DNA of 64,000 bases from Polaromonas sp. JS666 (GCF_000013865.1 NC_007948.1:1302001-1366000); one strand, 5' to 3'. Counted from the first letter of the stretch, positions 9,103 to 17,796 are shown. The notes: generated by a model from the sequence alone, not told the origin. Numbers and translations are program-made.

Positions 9103-9449
9103 CGGTTCCTCCTGATTGCTGAAAGGCGGCCCTAAAAAGCCGCGTGACAGCCACCATAGGACCGAATACGCCGGAATGCAAGTGCGACTGCACCTGGTGA
9201 CCGCACCTTGTCACCTTGTATATATGGCCTGCCATGGCCTGCCGCACCGCAGGCACTGGCGGATCAACGTGGTGGGTCAACATGGTGGGTCAACGTGGCG
9301 GGTCAACGTGGCGGGTCAACGTGGCGGGTCAACAGCACCGGGTAACTCACGCCGCCGCTCTCCGGAGCGGAGGTTTCAATCCAGCCCTGCCGCCCCAACC
9401 GGCGCGTGACCGTCAAGGGGGCAAGGAGCAGGTTGTTGGCACAAGGTCT
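9103..9449. promoter_or_regulatory. Upstream region of the oxidase operon
   Basis: An intergenic stretch of about 350 bp. Besides the 13-bp array it contains the inverted repeat GGTGAC-N8-GTCACC at 9196-9215, an AT-rich TATATA at 9217-9224 and a twice-repeated ATGGCCTGCC at 9225-9244. I looked for an FNR/ANR box (TTGAT-N4-ATCAA) and saw none. The promoter position is not resolved. Confidence 0.4.
9256..9333. repeat. Six tandem 13-bp repeats upstream of the oxidase operon
   Basis: Six head-to-tail copies of a 13-bp unit with consensus GTGGCGGGTCAAC. The last three copies (9295-9333) are identical, the second and third differ by one or two bases and the first is more degenerate. On the minus strand the unit reads GTTGACCCGCCAC. 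The array lies 150-230 bp upstream of the leader ORF, in the only likely promoter region of the oxidase operon. The period is not a multiple of three and no gene covers it. Confidence 0.85.
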
Positions 9450-10448
9450 TCAGGCGGTAGCCGGCACCACCCGAATCAGTGGCTGGCGGTTCAGCCAGGC
9501 CTCCAGACATTCCGTGACCCCGGCTGCGAATCGCTGGTACACCGGCTCGGTGACAAAACCCAGATGGGGCGTGAGCAGCACATTGGGCATGCGGCGCAGC
9601 GGGTCGTCCATCGGCAGCGGATCCACATCAAACACGTCCAGCGCGGCAAAGCCGGGCCGGCCCTGTTCCAGCGCCTGGACCAGCGCCGCGCCATCCACCA
9701 GCGCGGAGCGCGAGGTGTTGACGAGCAGGCTGCCGGGCTGCATCAGTTTCAGCCGCTGTGCATTGAGCAGGTGGTGTGTCGCCGGCGTTGGTACCAGGTG
9801 CAGGCTGACGACTTGGGCGCTGCCCAGCAGTTCTTCCAGCGTGACCGCGCTGGCGCCGTGCTGCGCGGCGCGCTCGGGCGTCATGCGCGGGCTCCAGGTG
9901 ATGACCTTCATGCCCAGCGCCTGGCCGACTTTGGCCACGCGCCCGCCGATTTCGCCCAGGCCGATCAGGCCCAGCGTCTGGCCATGCAGCACGCCGGCCA
10001 GGGGTTCGGGTTGGTCCGCGCGCCACTGGCCGCGGCGCAGCAGGGCCGTTTGCTGCTCCAGCTGGCGCGTAGCGGCCAGGATCAGCGACCAGGTCATCTC
10101 GCAGGTGCTCTCCTTGGACGGCCCCCATTCGGTGTGGCTGACCGGAATGTCGCGCGCTGCCAGCGCAGCCAGGTCCAGGGTGGTGTTGCGCGTGCCGGTA
10201 AACACCAGGTAGCGCAACGTGGGCAGCCTGGCCAGCAAGGCCGCATCAAAGGGCGTGCGGTCGCGCACCAGCACCACGGCGTCGGCATCTTTCAGCGCGT
10301 TGATCAGGGCCGCGCCGCGTAGCGGCAGGTGGTGCGCGGTCACATCGGCCTGCGCATCAATCTTGCGCCAGTCGCCCAGCCGTCGCAGTGCCTGTTCGGC
10401 GTCTCCGGCAATGACGATTCGTGGTCTGGCGTATGCCGCTGTATTCAT
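9450..10448 (-). CDS. D-2-hydroxyacid dehydrogenase family protein
   Basis: A 332-residue NAD(P)-dependent oxidoreductase of the D-isomer 2-hydroxyacid dehydrogenase family. The Rossmann dinucleotide loop is GLIGLGEIGGRVAKVG. The catalytic arginine lies in NTSRSALVDGAAL and the catalytic histidine in LTPHLGFVTEPVY. Such enzymes interconvert 2-oxo acids and D-2-hydroxy acids; the substrate here is unknown. Its start overlaps the stop of the upstream MmgE/PrpD gene by 4 bp, pointing to one transcript with that gene, the Bug receptor and the GntR regulator. Confidence 0.9.
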   Translation of the reverse strand: MNTAAYARPRIVIAGDAEQALRRLGDWRKIDAQADVTAHHLPLRGAALINALKDADAVVLVRDRTPFDAALLARLPTLRYLVFTGTRNTTLDLAALAARDIPVSHTEWGPSKESTCEMTWSLILAATRQLEQQTALLRRGQWRADQPEPLAGVLHGQTLGLIGLGEIGGRVAKVGQALGMKVITWSPRMTPERAAQHGASAVTLEELLGSAQVVSLHLVPTPATHHLLNAQRLKLMQPGSLLVNTSRSALVDGAALVQALEQGRPGFAALDVFDVDPLPMDDPLRRMPNVLLTPHLGFVTEPVYQRFAAGVTECLEAWLNRQPLIRVVPATA

Positions 10449-11836
10449 CGGCTTTCGGGGGTGGCGAGTGCAACCACGGCCGCTACGCTGGCGGCGGCGC
10501 CCAGGGCCCAGCAGGCGTTGATCAATTCGCTGGTTCTGCCGGCGCCCAGAATCGGGTCAGACAGGTCCTGGAATTTCGCTTCCAGCTGGGCATCCGACAT
10601 CGGGTTTTGCAGTGAGCCGATCGCGTGCTCGACAAACACATGCACGCGGCGGTCGTCCTTGAGTACCGCAGTCACATCAGCACTGGCCTCGTCAATGGAA
10701 TCGTCGATCGTCGCAACCACCTTGCGGCGCAGCGCCACCATGTCGGCGCGGTTGACGATCTCGTCGGAGAACTCATCTTCAGCCGCGCGGCCAAACGTCA
10801 ACCCCGCGGCGCAGCCGTGGTAGACGCTGAACTTGGCCTGCAGGCCGTCGGCGGGCTCCTTTTTGCCGGTCAGCTCCAGCACCAGCGAGTGCACCTTGAG
10901 CTCGACGCGCTCGATCTGTTCGGCCGTAACGCCTTCTTTGGAAAACCTTTCGCGCAATTGGGCGCAGGCATCAATGCTGGGGTGAATCACGATGCCGCAG
11001 GCAAACGGTTTGTAGCTGTTGAACGAAATCTCGAAACGCTGGCCCAGCTCATGGGTGATTTCGTTCCAGTCGTTCTTGGTCGAGACGGTCTGCATCATGC
11101 CGCGCGGCGCCTCAAGGGCCTTGGGGCTGGCGGTGAAGCCCTGGCTGGCCAGCAAGGCAGACATCAGTCCCGCACGCGCGGCGCCGCCGGGGTGAAAGGG
11201 CTTGGTCATGGTGCCAAACTGCTCGCGCATGCCGACGGGCTGCGAAGCCGCAATGCCCAGCGCCATCGCGGTCTTCTGCACATCCAGCTTGAGCAGGCGC
11301 GCGCAGGCCGCCGCGGCGCCCAGCGTGCCGGTGGAGCCGGTGATGTGCCAGCCGCGGTCGTAATGCTCGGGGTACATGGCGTTGCCGACGCGGCAGGACA
11401 CGTCTATGCCCAGCACCAGCGCGTCGATCACCTCGCGGCCCGAGCTGCCCGTGTGCTCGGCCAGCGCCAGCACGGCAGAGGCCACCGGGCCGGCGGGGTG
11501 GATGATGGTTTTGAGGTGGGTGTCGTCGAAGTCAAAGGTGTGCGAGGTGATGCCGTTGAGCAGCGCCGCGCTGCCCATGTCGACTTTTTCCGTCCGGCCC
11601 AGCACGCTGGCCTGCGCGGCGGGCTGCAGCAGTTTCACGGCGGCCAGCGCCGCGTCGGCGGCTTCGTGGTGGGCCGCACCCACGGCGCAGCCCAGCCAGT
11701 TCATGAAGGTGCGGTGCGCCTCATGGTCCACCGCATCGCTCCATCCGCGCGACGGATGGGTGGCAACGAACTGCGCGAGGATTTGTGTGATGGGAGGAGC
11801 GTTGTGGTCGGCAGCGACCTGGGTATTGCGGGCCAT
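10445..11836 (-). CDS. MmgE/PrpD family protein
   Basis: A 463-residue protein of the MmgE/PrpD family, whose best known members are 2-methylcitrate dehydratase (PrpD) and immune-responsive gene 1. The N-terminal helical domain contains NWLGCAVGAAHHEAAD, and the glycine-rich GSTGTLGAAAACARLL and GMREQFGTMTKPFHPG segments are family landmarks. No other propionate-catabolism gene (prpB, prpC, acnD) is adjacent, so a methylcitrate role is not supported. More likely it dehydrates or isomerises another organic acid taken up through the Bug receptor. Confidence 0.9.
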   Translation of the reverse strand: MARNTQVAADHNAPPITQILAQFVATHPSRGWSDAVDHEAHRTFMNWLGCAVGAAHHEAADAALAAVKLLQPAAQASVLGRTEKVDMGSAALLNGITSHTFDFDDTHLKTIIHPAGPVASAVLALAEHTGSSGREVIDALVLGIDVSCRVGNAMYPEHYDRGWHITGSTGTLGAAAACARLLKLDVQKTAMALGIAASQPVGMREQFGTMTKPFHPGGAARAGLMSALLASQGFTASPKALEAPRGMMQTVSTKNDWNEITHELGQRFEISFNSYKPFACGIVIHPSIDACAQLRERFSKEGVTAEQIERVELKVHSLVLELTGKKEPADGLQAKFSVYHGCAAGLTFGRAAEDEFSDEIVNRADMVALRRKVVATIDDSIDEASADVTAVLKDDRRVHVFVEHAIGSLQNPMSDAQLEAKFQDLSDPILGAGRTSELINACWALGAAASVAAVVALATPESR

Positions 11837-11945
11837 GAGGGTTCCGAAAAAGCGGGGTTAATGAGAGTGACAATAAGCTATTAAATAAATAGCAGCCTGC
11901 GCCAGAAAATACGGGCTGCAGGCCGTGTTTTATGACTTCCGGGGA

Positions 11946-12917
11946 TCAGCTGTCCAGCTCGATCTTGCGGTCTTTGGCCAGCTTGGTCCAGCGCACGATG
12001 TCGGCCTTGATGAAGGCGGCAAACTGCTCGGGCGACATCACCATGGGTTCAATCGCTTCGACGGCAAGCTTCTCGCGCAGGTCGGGTGCCTTGAGCACGG
12101 TGGCCAGCGATTCGTTGAGCTGCTTCACGATGGGTGCAGGCATGCCGGCCGGGCCAACCACGCCGTACCATTGCTGCGCATCAAAGCCCTTGAAGCCCGA
12201 CTCATCCAGTGTCGGCAAGTCCTTGAATTGCGGGTGCCGCGTCAGGCCGGTCACCGCGAGCGGGCGTACCCGGCCGGAGCGGATATGCGGAACTGCAGCC
12301 GCCAGCCCGGGGAACATGGCCTGCGTCTGCCCGCCGATAAGATCAGTGAAAGCCGGCGCCACGCCGCGGTAGGGAATGTGCACCATGAAGGAGTTGATCT
12401 GCTGCTTGAAGAGTTCCATGGTCAGGTGCGTGAGCGAGCCCTGGCCGGCCGAGCCGTAGCTCACCTTGCCAGGGTTTTTGCGCACGTACTCGATGAATTC
12501 CTTGACCGTGGTGACGGGCAGGGCGGCATTCACAACCAGCACATTGGGCGTGGCGCCAATCATGCCAATGGCCGTGAAATCCTTCACCGCGTCATAAGGC
12601 AGCCTGCGCGTCGCGGGGCTGGTGCCATGCGTCGCCACATAGCCTTGCATCAGCGTGTAGCCATCGGGCGCCGCGCGGGCCGTGGCCTGGGCTGCAATCA
12701 CGCCGCCGCCGCCGCCCTGGTTGTCCACGATGAAACTCTGCTTGAGCTGGATGCCCCAGCGTTCGGTCACGGTGCGGCCCACCATGTCGCTGCCACCACC
12801 GGCGGCAACCGGCACGATGTAGCGGATGGGTTTGGCCGGGTAGGCCGCCTGGGCGAAGGCCAGGCCGGGGGCGTAAATCAGGGCCGGGGCTGCCTGCAGC
12901 AGGGTGCGTCGTTTCAT
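11946..12917 (-). CDS. Bug-family (TctC) tripartite tricarboxylate transporter receptor
   Basis: A 323-residue periplasmic receptor. MKRRTLLQAAPALIYAPGLAFAQA is an export signal with a twin-arginine-like start. The mature part begins YPAKPIRYIVPVAAGGGSDM, diagnostic for the Bug family, which is hugely expanded in Burkholderiales. These proteins bind carboxylic acids for TctA/TctB permeases or for sensing. No tctA/tctB is adjacent, so it probably shares a permease encoded elsewhere. The start at 12917 has GGAGA eight bases upstream. Confidence 0.92.
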   Translation of the reverse strand: MKRRTLLQAAPALIYAPGLAFAQAAYPAKPIRYIVPVAAGGGSDMVGRTVTERWGIQLKQSFIVDNQGGGGGVIAAQATARAAPDGYTLMQGYVATHGTSPATRRLPYDAVKDFTAIGMIGATPNVLVVNAALPVTTVKEFIEYVRKNPGKVSYGSAGQGSLTHLTMELFKQQINSFMVHIPYRGVAPAFTDLIGGQTQAMFPGLAAAVPHIRSGRVRPLAVTGLTRHPQFKDLPTLDESGFKGFDAQQWYGVVGPAGMPAPIVKQLNESLATVLKAPDLREKLAVEAIEPMVMSPEQFAAFIKADIVRWTKLAKDRKIELDS

Positions 12918-13034
12918 GGGTTTGTCTCCGGATTGCAATGAAAAATCAAGGGGGTGCCGCTGCTGGTTTGGACCAGTCTTGGGGCCGCGTTTGTTCGGGC
13001 GTGATTCGTTGATTCGGGTTATCCAGCTATTCGG

Positions 13035-13739
13035 TCATTGAGTCGGGGGCCGCTCCGAGTCAACCAGGCGCAGGTAGGCATCGCTCACGTGGCGCGCCAT
13101 CAAGGCTTCGCAGCGCGCTGCATCGGCATCGCGCAGGGCCTGCACGATCTCGACGTGTTCGGCAATCGAGGCCTGCACGCCCACGTTTTGCGACAGGTTT
13201 TTCAGGCGCGACAGGTGCAGCTTCTGCACGATGCCGCGGTAGGTCTCGGACAGCTGCCGGTTGCCGGCAGCTTCCACAATGGCCCAATGAAAATGCAGGT
13301 TTTCGGCGTAGTAGCGCTGCACGTCATGCTGCCCGGCGGCCTCCCGCATGGTGTCGACCGAAGCCGTCAGCAGCGCCAGCAGGGCCTCGCGTTGTTCGGT
13401 GGCCAGGCCGGCGGCGCAGCGCCCGGCAAAGCCATCCAGCAGTCCGCGCATCTGGTACAGGTCACGAATTTCAGCCGCATCGAGCTGGCGAACAAAGACG
13501 CCCGAGTGTTTGCGCGACACGACTAGCCCCGAGCTTTCGAGCTCGCGCAAGGCCTCGCGCACCGGCACCCGCGACACCTGCAGCCGGCTGGCCACATCGG
13601 GCTCATTGATGCGCTGGCCCGGCGCGAGCACCCCCTTGAGGATCAGCGCCAGCATGTCGTCGCGCACCAGCTTGGCCAGCGAGGTGTCGCGAACGTCATT
13701 GAAGCGGTCGGCAGAAGATTCAGTGAACCAGGGGAGCAT
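13035..13739 (-). CDS. GntR-family regulator, FadR subfamily (FCD domain)
   Basis: A 234-residue transcription factor. The N-terminal winged helix contains ASRLQVSRVPVREALRELESSGLV, the GntR recognition region. The helical FCD effector domain follows, with metal-site residues in FHWAIVEAAGNRQL and HVEIVQALRDAD. It is the first gene of a minus-strand cluster with a Bug receptor, PrpD-like protein and dehydrogenase and is likely their local regulator, with a carboxylic acid as effector. A perfect TCGTATACGA palindrome lies 27 bp upstream of the ATG. No Shine-Dalgarno sequence is seen. Confidence 0.9.
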   Translation of the reverse strand: MLPWFTESSADRFNDVRDTSLAKLVRDDMLALILKGVLAPGQRINEPDVASRLQVSRVPVREALRELESSGLVVSRKHSGVFVRQLDAAEIRDLYQMRGLLDGFAGRCAAGLATEQREALLALLTASVDTMREAAGQHDVQRYYAENLHFHWAIVEAAGNRQLSETYRGIVQKLHLSRLKNLSQNVGVQASIAEHVEIVQALRDADAARCEALMARHVSDAYLRLVDSERPPTQ

Positions 13740-13765
13740 GATGATCAATAGTTGGATTTATTATA

Positions 13766-13775
13766 TCGTATACGA
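13766..13775. promoter_or_regulatory. Candidate GntR operator upstream of its own gene
   Basis: A perfect 10-bp palindrome TCGTATACGA in an AT-rich stretch (13755-13785). It fits the T-N-GT-N(2-3)-AC-N-A pattern recognised by many FCD-type GntR regulators. The position suits autorepression and control of the downstream operon. Binding is inferred. Confidence 0.5.
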
Positions 13776-14065
13776 AAAAACAATTAAGCCATCAACATCG
13801 GCGAACTGCCCTCAAGCTCTAAGGGATCGTGTGCGCTGGTCGAATGCGGGAGGCGGGGCGGACATGGGGCGGTTGCCGAAAAGGAATCGCCACTGCGGGC
13901 CAGGTGTGTCCGGCCAGATGTGTCAAATGCGCCGAGAATCAGATGCGCCGGCCTGATCGGCTGCCACCTGTTTCCCATGCTGCGGCAAACTGCCTTGATC
14001 CCGGCTGGACGCAGGTGACTGGTAGCGTGGAACGGGGCCCGTGTCCGCAGGCCCTGACGCTGCGC

Positions 14066-14362
14066 TCAGGGCAGGCGTCGGTCGCTGCGAATTTCACGCG
14101 CTTCGACGTCCACCACGTCGTGTGCGGGTGGTGCGGCGCTGTCGCGGGTGCTGCCGGGCCACATGCCCTGCGGAGAAAACCGCTGGAAGCGGCCAAACAC
14201 CATCGAGGGTGAGGGCTTGCGGCCTGTGACCAGCGACTTGAGCAGGCTCAGCGCCACCACGATCAGCGCGGCCACCAGCAGGCTGACCGCGAAGATGGCT
14301 GCAAACAGGCCCAGGGCCAGTTTCAGGGAAAAACGGAAAATTTGGCTGACAAAGCTGGGCAC
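14066..14362 (-). CDS. Small membrane protein, unknown function
   Basis: A 98-residue protein beginning at GTG with AAAGGAT six bases upstream. A long hydrophobic segment (residues ~10-42, LALGLFAAIFAVSLLVAAL) should span the membrane once or twice. A basic tail with KPSPSMVFGRFQRFSPQG follows. I recognise no family. It stands alone; the good ribosome binding site and membrane-protein composition argue that it is real. Confidence 0.6.
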   Translation of the reverse strand: MPSFVSQIFRFSLKLALGLFAAIFAVSLLVAALIVVALSLLKSLVTGRKPSPSMVFGRFQRFSPQGMWPGSTRDSAAPPAHDVVDVEAREIRSDRRLP

Positions 14363-14579
14363 GCGAAATCCTTTTAAACCCGCAAACAGAAAGCATGAGG
14401 TGAAGGCAAAGCTGCCCTTTTCAAGTGATGCACGAAAACAGTGACCAGGGGCTGAAGAACTAAACGCTGGTGCGCTTTGGAAGTCACACCGGGCGGTTTA
14501 CGGAATTTCCCGGCACTTCCCGGCATTTTCCGGCAGTGCCCAAGGCCTTGCTGGTGGTTTTGTGGTGTTTCAGCGCGCT

Positions 14580-15047
14580 CTACCAGTGCAGTCCCAGCTT
14601 GCCAAACAGCTTGCTCAGCACAAACAGCGGGCCAACCCAGAGATATTGAACATCCTCGAAAAAAGAGGGTTTTTTCCCTTCTATTTTATGGCCGATGAAT
14701 TGCAGGACCCAGGCGCCGACAAAGATGGCGATGGAAATCTGCAACACCTGCGGCCCCATGGCCAACACCAGCGCCAGGGTTATCAGCGACCACAGCACCA
14801 TGGTGAGGAGAAACACCACCGACAGCCGCACGTAATACACCATGCTGGCTGCAATGAAGGCATAAGCCACGTAAGGATGCAGCGCAAACAGCATGCCGAC
14901 GAGGCTCAGCATGATCAAGGGAATGGCGATGAAGTGGATCACCTCGTTGCGCGGATTCTGGTGGCTCTCGCCATAGCGGGTGAGCAACTGGTCGACCCGG
15001 CGCGGCTGGGTGGCCGCAGATTCAGCGATGTTGGTGATGCTTGTCAT
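14580..15047 (-). CDS. Mpo1/DUF962 family membrane protein
   Basis: A 155-residue protein of the DUF962 family. It has the family's N-terminal YGESHQNPRNEVIHFIAIPL with conserved histidines, four hydrophobic segments, and the C-terminal signature FIGHKIEGKKPSFFEDVQYL. The yeast member Mpo1 is an Fe(II)-dependent dioxygenase acting on 2-hydroxy fatty acids; a comparable lipid role here is inference. The start is taken as ATG 15047, one codon after an alternative TTG. It is monocistronic. Confidence 0.88.
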   Translation of the reverse strand: MTSITNIAESAATQPRRVDQLLTRYGESHQNPRNEVIHFIAIPLIMLSLVGMLFALHPYVAYAFIAASMVYYVRLSVVFLLTMVLWSLITLALVLAMGPQVLQISIAIFVGAWVLQFIGHKIEGKKPSFFEDVQYLWVGPLFVLSKLFGKLGLHW

Positions 15048-15439
15048 CAAGGCGCTCCGGTTGGCACGTGTTTTCAGACTTTAAACCATGCACCCGTTTA
15101 TGCAAGTCGCTGAAGGCACACCGGGCTCAGGTGTTTGCCGTCCGATGACAGCCTGCCGGTCTGTCGCCCGTGCCCGCGATAAAGTGAGGCGATGGACCAG
15201 TAGAGGCTCTTGATGAATGCCCATTCAATTTCAATTTCGCAACGCTTGACAACCGGTGTTTCCAAATCCGGTTGGGGTATTGCAGCCATTGGACTTTTAC
15301 AAGCGACCATCCGTCTCTGCCCGAGCGACTGCAACAACCTTGGAAGCGGGCATTCAGCCTGCTCGCGCGGACGACCAGAATCGGTCAATGGACGGTCGCA
15401 CGGCCGGCGGCGCCAAGGCCGCTGGCAGAGTCCGCCCGA
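15048..15439. other. Intergenic stretch without a supported gene
   Basis: About 390 bp between two minus-strand genes. Overlapping short frames occur on both strands, but none has a ribosome binding site or recognisable domain. No terminator or repeat stands out. Confidence 0.45.
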
Positions 15440-15766
15440 CTACGCTCCGGGTGGCCGATAGGTGACCCCTTGCGCACGGCCAAGGGCGTCCAGGGTCTCC
15501 TCGACCGTGAGCAGGGGCGTCGTCTCGAATTTCGACAACGCGCCACCCCCGCCGATCGCGATCGCAACTGCTGCCATCGAGACGTTGTCAGGCGCTTCCC
15601 AGAGGTTGTAGCCGTCGTATGCGCCGAACGCGTACCAGAAGCCATGCAGCTTTCCACCAACCGACTCGATGTACTTGCGCGCAGCCTCACGTCGGTCTTC
15701 CGGGTTCTTCGTCAAGCGAGCCCAGGTTTCAGGCGTGTAGCTGAAGCGGGTCAAATATAAAGCCAT
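15440..15766 (-). CDS. GYD domain protein
   Basis: A 108-residue protein of the GYD family, with the N-terminal YLTRFSYTPETWARLTKNPEDR and the name-giving region FGAYDGYNLWEAPDN. GYD proteins are small, soluble and about 95-110 residues long; their biochemical role is unknown. The start has AAAGGAG eight bases upstream. No operon partner is visible. Confidence 0.85.
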   Translation of the reverse strand: MALYLTRFSYTPETWARLTKNPEDRREAARKYIESVGGKLHGFWYAFGAYDGYNLWEAPDNVSMAAVAIAIGGGGALSKFETTPLLTVEETLDALGRAQGVTYRPPGA

Positions 15767-16262
15767 GGTAGTAACTCCTTTCGGTGTATTGGGCCGTTCT
15801 TAATTCGCGGGAAAATATTATGTTCCCGACTCCTGGGTAACGGATCAACATTTCAATCACGCAGACCTACCGGGGTTTATTGGGAGGTTCGGCTCTGTGT
15901 GCCGACCTCGGTTTTGGCAGCAGCTGACTGAACTGCGTAACTTCGTAGGGCTTCCGGGCTGGCGCCGTCGACCAGTTGGTCGCAAGCGCTCAGGTTGGGG
16001 GCCGACGGCACTATTGAGAGTTTCATCAATGGCGACAAGTACCGTATTGCCGTTCGCCTTCTGTCATACGGCTGAACTTTGGGCGTCAACCTGGTGGCTG
16101 TCAAATATACAAGGCTGAACGTTGGGTGTCTTGGTACGCTGGCCTGCCCGACCCGCTTCGCAGGTCTTTCCCTTGGCCTGCGAAGCGCTTAACATGCGGT
16201 CAGGTGGGGTTTGATCCATTCAACGTGCTCCCGGATACATCCACATGCAAGGGGCTGTGCGC
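15767..16262. other. Intergenic stretch with one inverted repeat
   Basis: About 500 bp without a supported gene. It contains an 11-bp perfect inverted repeat (16154-16164 and 16177-16187, CGCTTCGCAGG and its complement) with a 12-bp loop, about 75 bp before the acylphosphatase start. No T-run follows, so it is not an obvious terminator. Confidence 0.5.
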
Positions 16263-16571
16263 ATGGTTAACGAGGACAAGGATGGTGCGGTCAGGACCTG
16301 GCTGGTGCGGGTGCGTGGCCGCGTGCAAGGCGTCGGCTACCGGGAGGCCTGTGTGCGGCGCGCCCGGGCGCTGGGCATCACCGGCTGGGTTCGTAACCGC
16401 ATTGACGGGTCGGTGGAAGCGTTGCTGCAGGGCCCGTCGGGGCCGCTTGCGGACATGTGCCAGTGGCTGCGCAGGGGTGTGCCCGCAGCATGGGTCGAAG
16501 AGCTTGAAGTCACCGAGCTGCCGCCGCCGTCCCCCCGCTTCGACCATTTCAACCGCGTGGAAACGCTGTAG
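16263..16571 (+). CDS. acyP: Acylphosphatase
   Basis: A 102-residue acylphosphatase, a small cytosolic enzyme that hydrolyses carboxyl-phosphate bonds such as acetyl phosphate. The active-site loop VRGRVQGVGYREACVRRA carries the catalytic arginine, and the second signature GITGWVRNRIDGSVEALLQG carries the catalytic asparagine. The start at 16263 gives a normal family length; an ATG six codons earlier is also open. A ftsY gene fragment begins about 10 bp after the stop. Confidence 0.9.
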   Translation: MVNEDKDGAVRTWLVRVRGRVQGVGYREACVRRARALGITGWVRNRIDGSVEALLQGPSGPLADMCQWLRRGVPAAWVEELEVTELPPPSPRFDHFNRVETL

Positions 16572-16581
16572 GACACACGTC

Positions 16582-16910
16582 GGCCAGCACGCTGCGCGCT
16601 GGCCCGTGCCGTCCAGCTTGGTCACGATCAGCAGGCCGGTGAGTTGCAGTGCGTCGTCAAAGGCCTTGACCTGGCTCAGGGCGTTCTGGCCGGTGTTGCC
16701 GTCGATCACCAGCAGCACTTCATGCGGCGCGGTGGCGTCAGCTTTTTGCACCACGCGCTTGATCTTGCGCAGCTCTTCCATCAGGTGCAGCTGTGTCGGC
16801 AGGCGGCCCGCCGTATCGACCAGTACCACGTCCTTGCCGCGTGCCTTGCCGGCGGTCACGGCGTCAAAGCTCACCGCCGCCGGGTCGCCGCCCGCCTGGC
16901 TGATGATTTC
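16582..16910 (-). pseudogene. ftsY gene fragment (partial duplication)
   Basis: A 329-bp stretch nearly identical to 17941-18264 within the intact ftsY gene about 1 kb away, in the same orientation. It encodes the part from EIISQAGGDPAAV through DTAGR to VTKLDG. It differs by a few substitutions and an in-frame 3-bp insertion (LLIVTKLDG instead of LVVTKLDG), and diverges at the end near 16582-16604. It lacks the N-terminal domain, the P-loop and the C-terminus, so it cannot be a working receptor. It lies between acyP and the rhtB-like gene. Confidence 0.9.
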
Positions 16911-16941
16911 TAGCGAGACCGCATCGGCGACGCGGCAATGG

Positions 16942-17580
16942 TTAGCGCGTGGGACGCGTGCCCATGGCCGTGAGCGCACCCAAGGCGATGAAAGACGTAC
17001 CCGCGAGCCGGTTGCCCCAGACGGCGTGCCGGGCCGCCCGGCTCAGGCGCGGTGCGACGAGGCTTGCGGTCAGCACGTAGATGAGGTCAGTGCAGCCTGC
17101 GATACCGATGAAGACCCCGCCGAGCGCCAGGGTCTGCATCAGCGGGCTGGCGTGCGCGTCCATGAATTGCGGCAGAAAGGCGGCGAAGAACAAGGTGGTT
17201 TTCGGGTTCAATAGCGCCACCATGAAGCCGTCGCGAAAGACACGCCGCAGGGGCTGCACCGGTGCTTGTAACGCCGCAGCTGCGATGGCCGGCACCGCCC
17301 GCCACATCCGGATGCCGAGGTATACGAGGTAGGCGGCCCCGGCCCATTTCACCACGGTGAATGCGACCGATGAAACAGCGAACAAAGCGGCCAGCCCGAG
17401 CGCGGCGCCCACGGCGTTGGAGAGGTTGCCCAGCGCCACGCCCAGCACGGAAGCGAGACCGCAGGAGCGACCCTGTGCCAGAGTGCGGGCCACGATATAG
17501 ACGACGGCGGGGCCGGGCGTGAGAGCCAGCACCAGGCTGGCACCCACGAAAGCCAGGAGCAACGGGGTGTCGGGAAGCAT
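16942..17580 (-). CDS. LysE/RhtB family amino-acid exporter
   Basis: A 212-residue inner-membrane protein with about six hydrophobic segments. The N-terminal LALTPGPAVVYIVARTLAQG and mid-protein ALLNPKTTLFFAAFLPQF are the two family signatures. Members export amino acids such as homoserine, threonine, leucine or lysine. The substrate cannot be assigned. The start at 17580 is preceded by GGAG at six bases; the open frame further upstream lacks support. It sits directly beside the ftsY fragment. Confidence 0.9.
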   Translation of the reverse strand: MLPDTPLLLAFVGASLVLALTPGPAVVYIVARTLAQGRSCGLASVLGVALGNLSNAVGAALGLAALFAVSSVAFTVVKWAGAAYLVYLGIRMWRAVPAIAAAALQAPVQPLRRVFRDGFMVALLNPKTTLFFAAFLPQFMDAHASPLMQTLALGGVFIGIAGCTDLIYVLTASLVAPRLSRAARHAVWGNRLAGTSFIALGALTAMGTRPTR

Positions 17581-17730
17581 ATGAACTCCGGATTCTTGGA
17601 GCAACAAGTGTCGCTGCGCCATCGCTGCTTGTAAAGAGTCATCTGGCCGGGCCACAAGGTTGGACATGCACGGCAAGAGTGGCTGCTACGGTCCCGTTGG
17701 GTCAGCCACTTGTGGTCTGTAAATGGCCGG

Positions 17731-17772
17731 TTTGATCCGTTTGATCCGTTTGATCCGTTTGATCCGTTTGAT
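17731..17772. repeat. 9-bp tandem repeat downstream of ftsY
   Basis: Four perfect head-to-tail copies of TTTGATCCG plus a partial fifth (TTTGAT), between the ftsY stop and the rhtB-like gene. It is noncoding and looks like a slippage-prone minisatellite. Confidence 0.85.
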
Positions 17773-17796
17773 TTTTTAGCTGTCGCCGGAATGCCT

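Noticed and set aside
9256..9333. CRISPR array or plasmid iterons
   Set aside because: 13-bp units without spacers and no replication gene adjacent; left as an unexplained tandem repeat.
9044..9449. FNR/ANR box for the cbb3-like operon
   Set aside because: No TTGAT-N4-ATCAA-like sequence was found on reading both strands.
10445..11836. Assigning prpD (2-methylcitrate dehydratase)
   Set aside because: No prpB, prpC or acnD is adjacent; the family is broad, so only the family name is given.
16200..16979. A 259-residue FtsY-like protein on the minus strand
   Set aside because: Only the central part is ftsY-derived; the rest is antisense to acyP, so it is a gene fragment rather than a gene.
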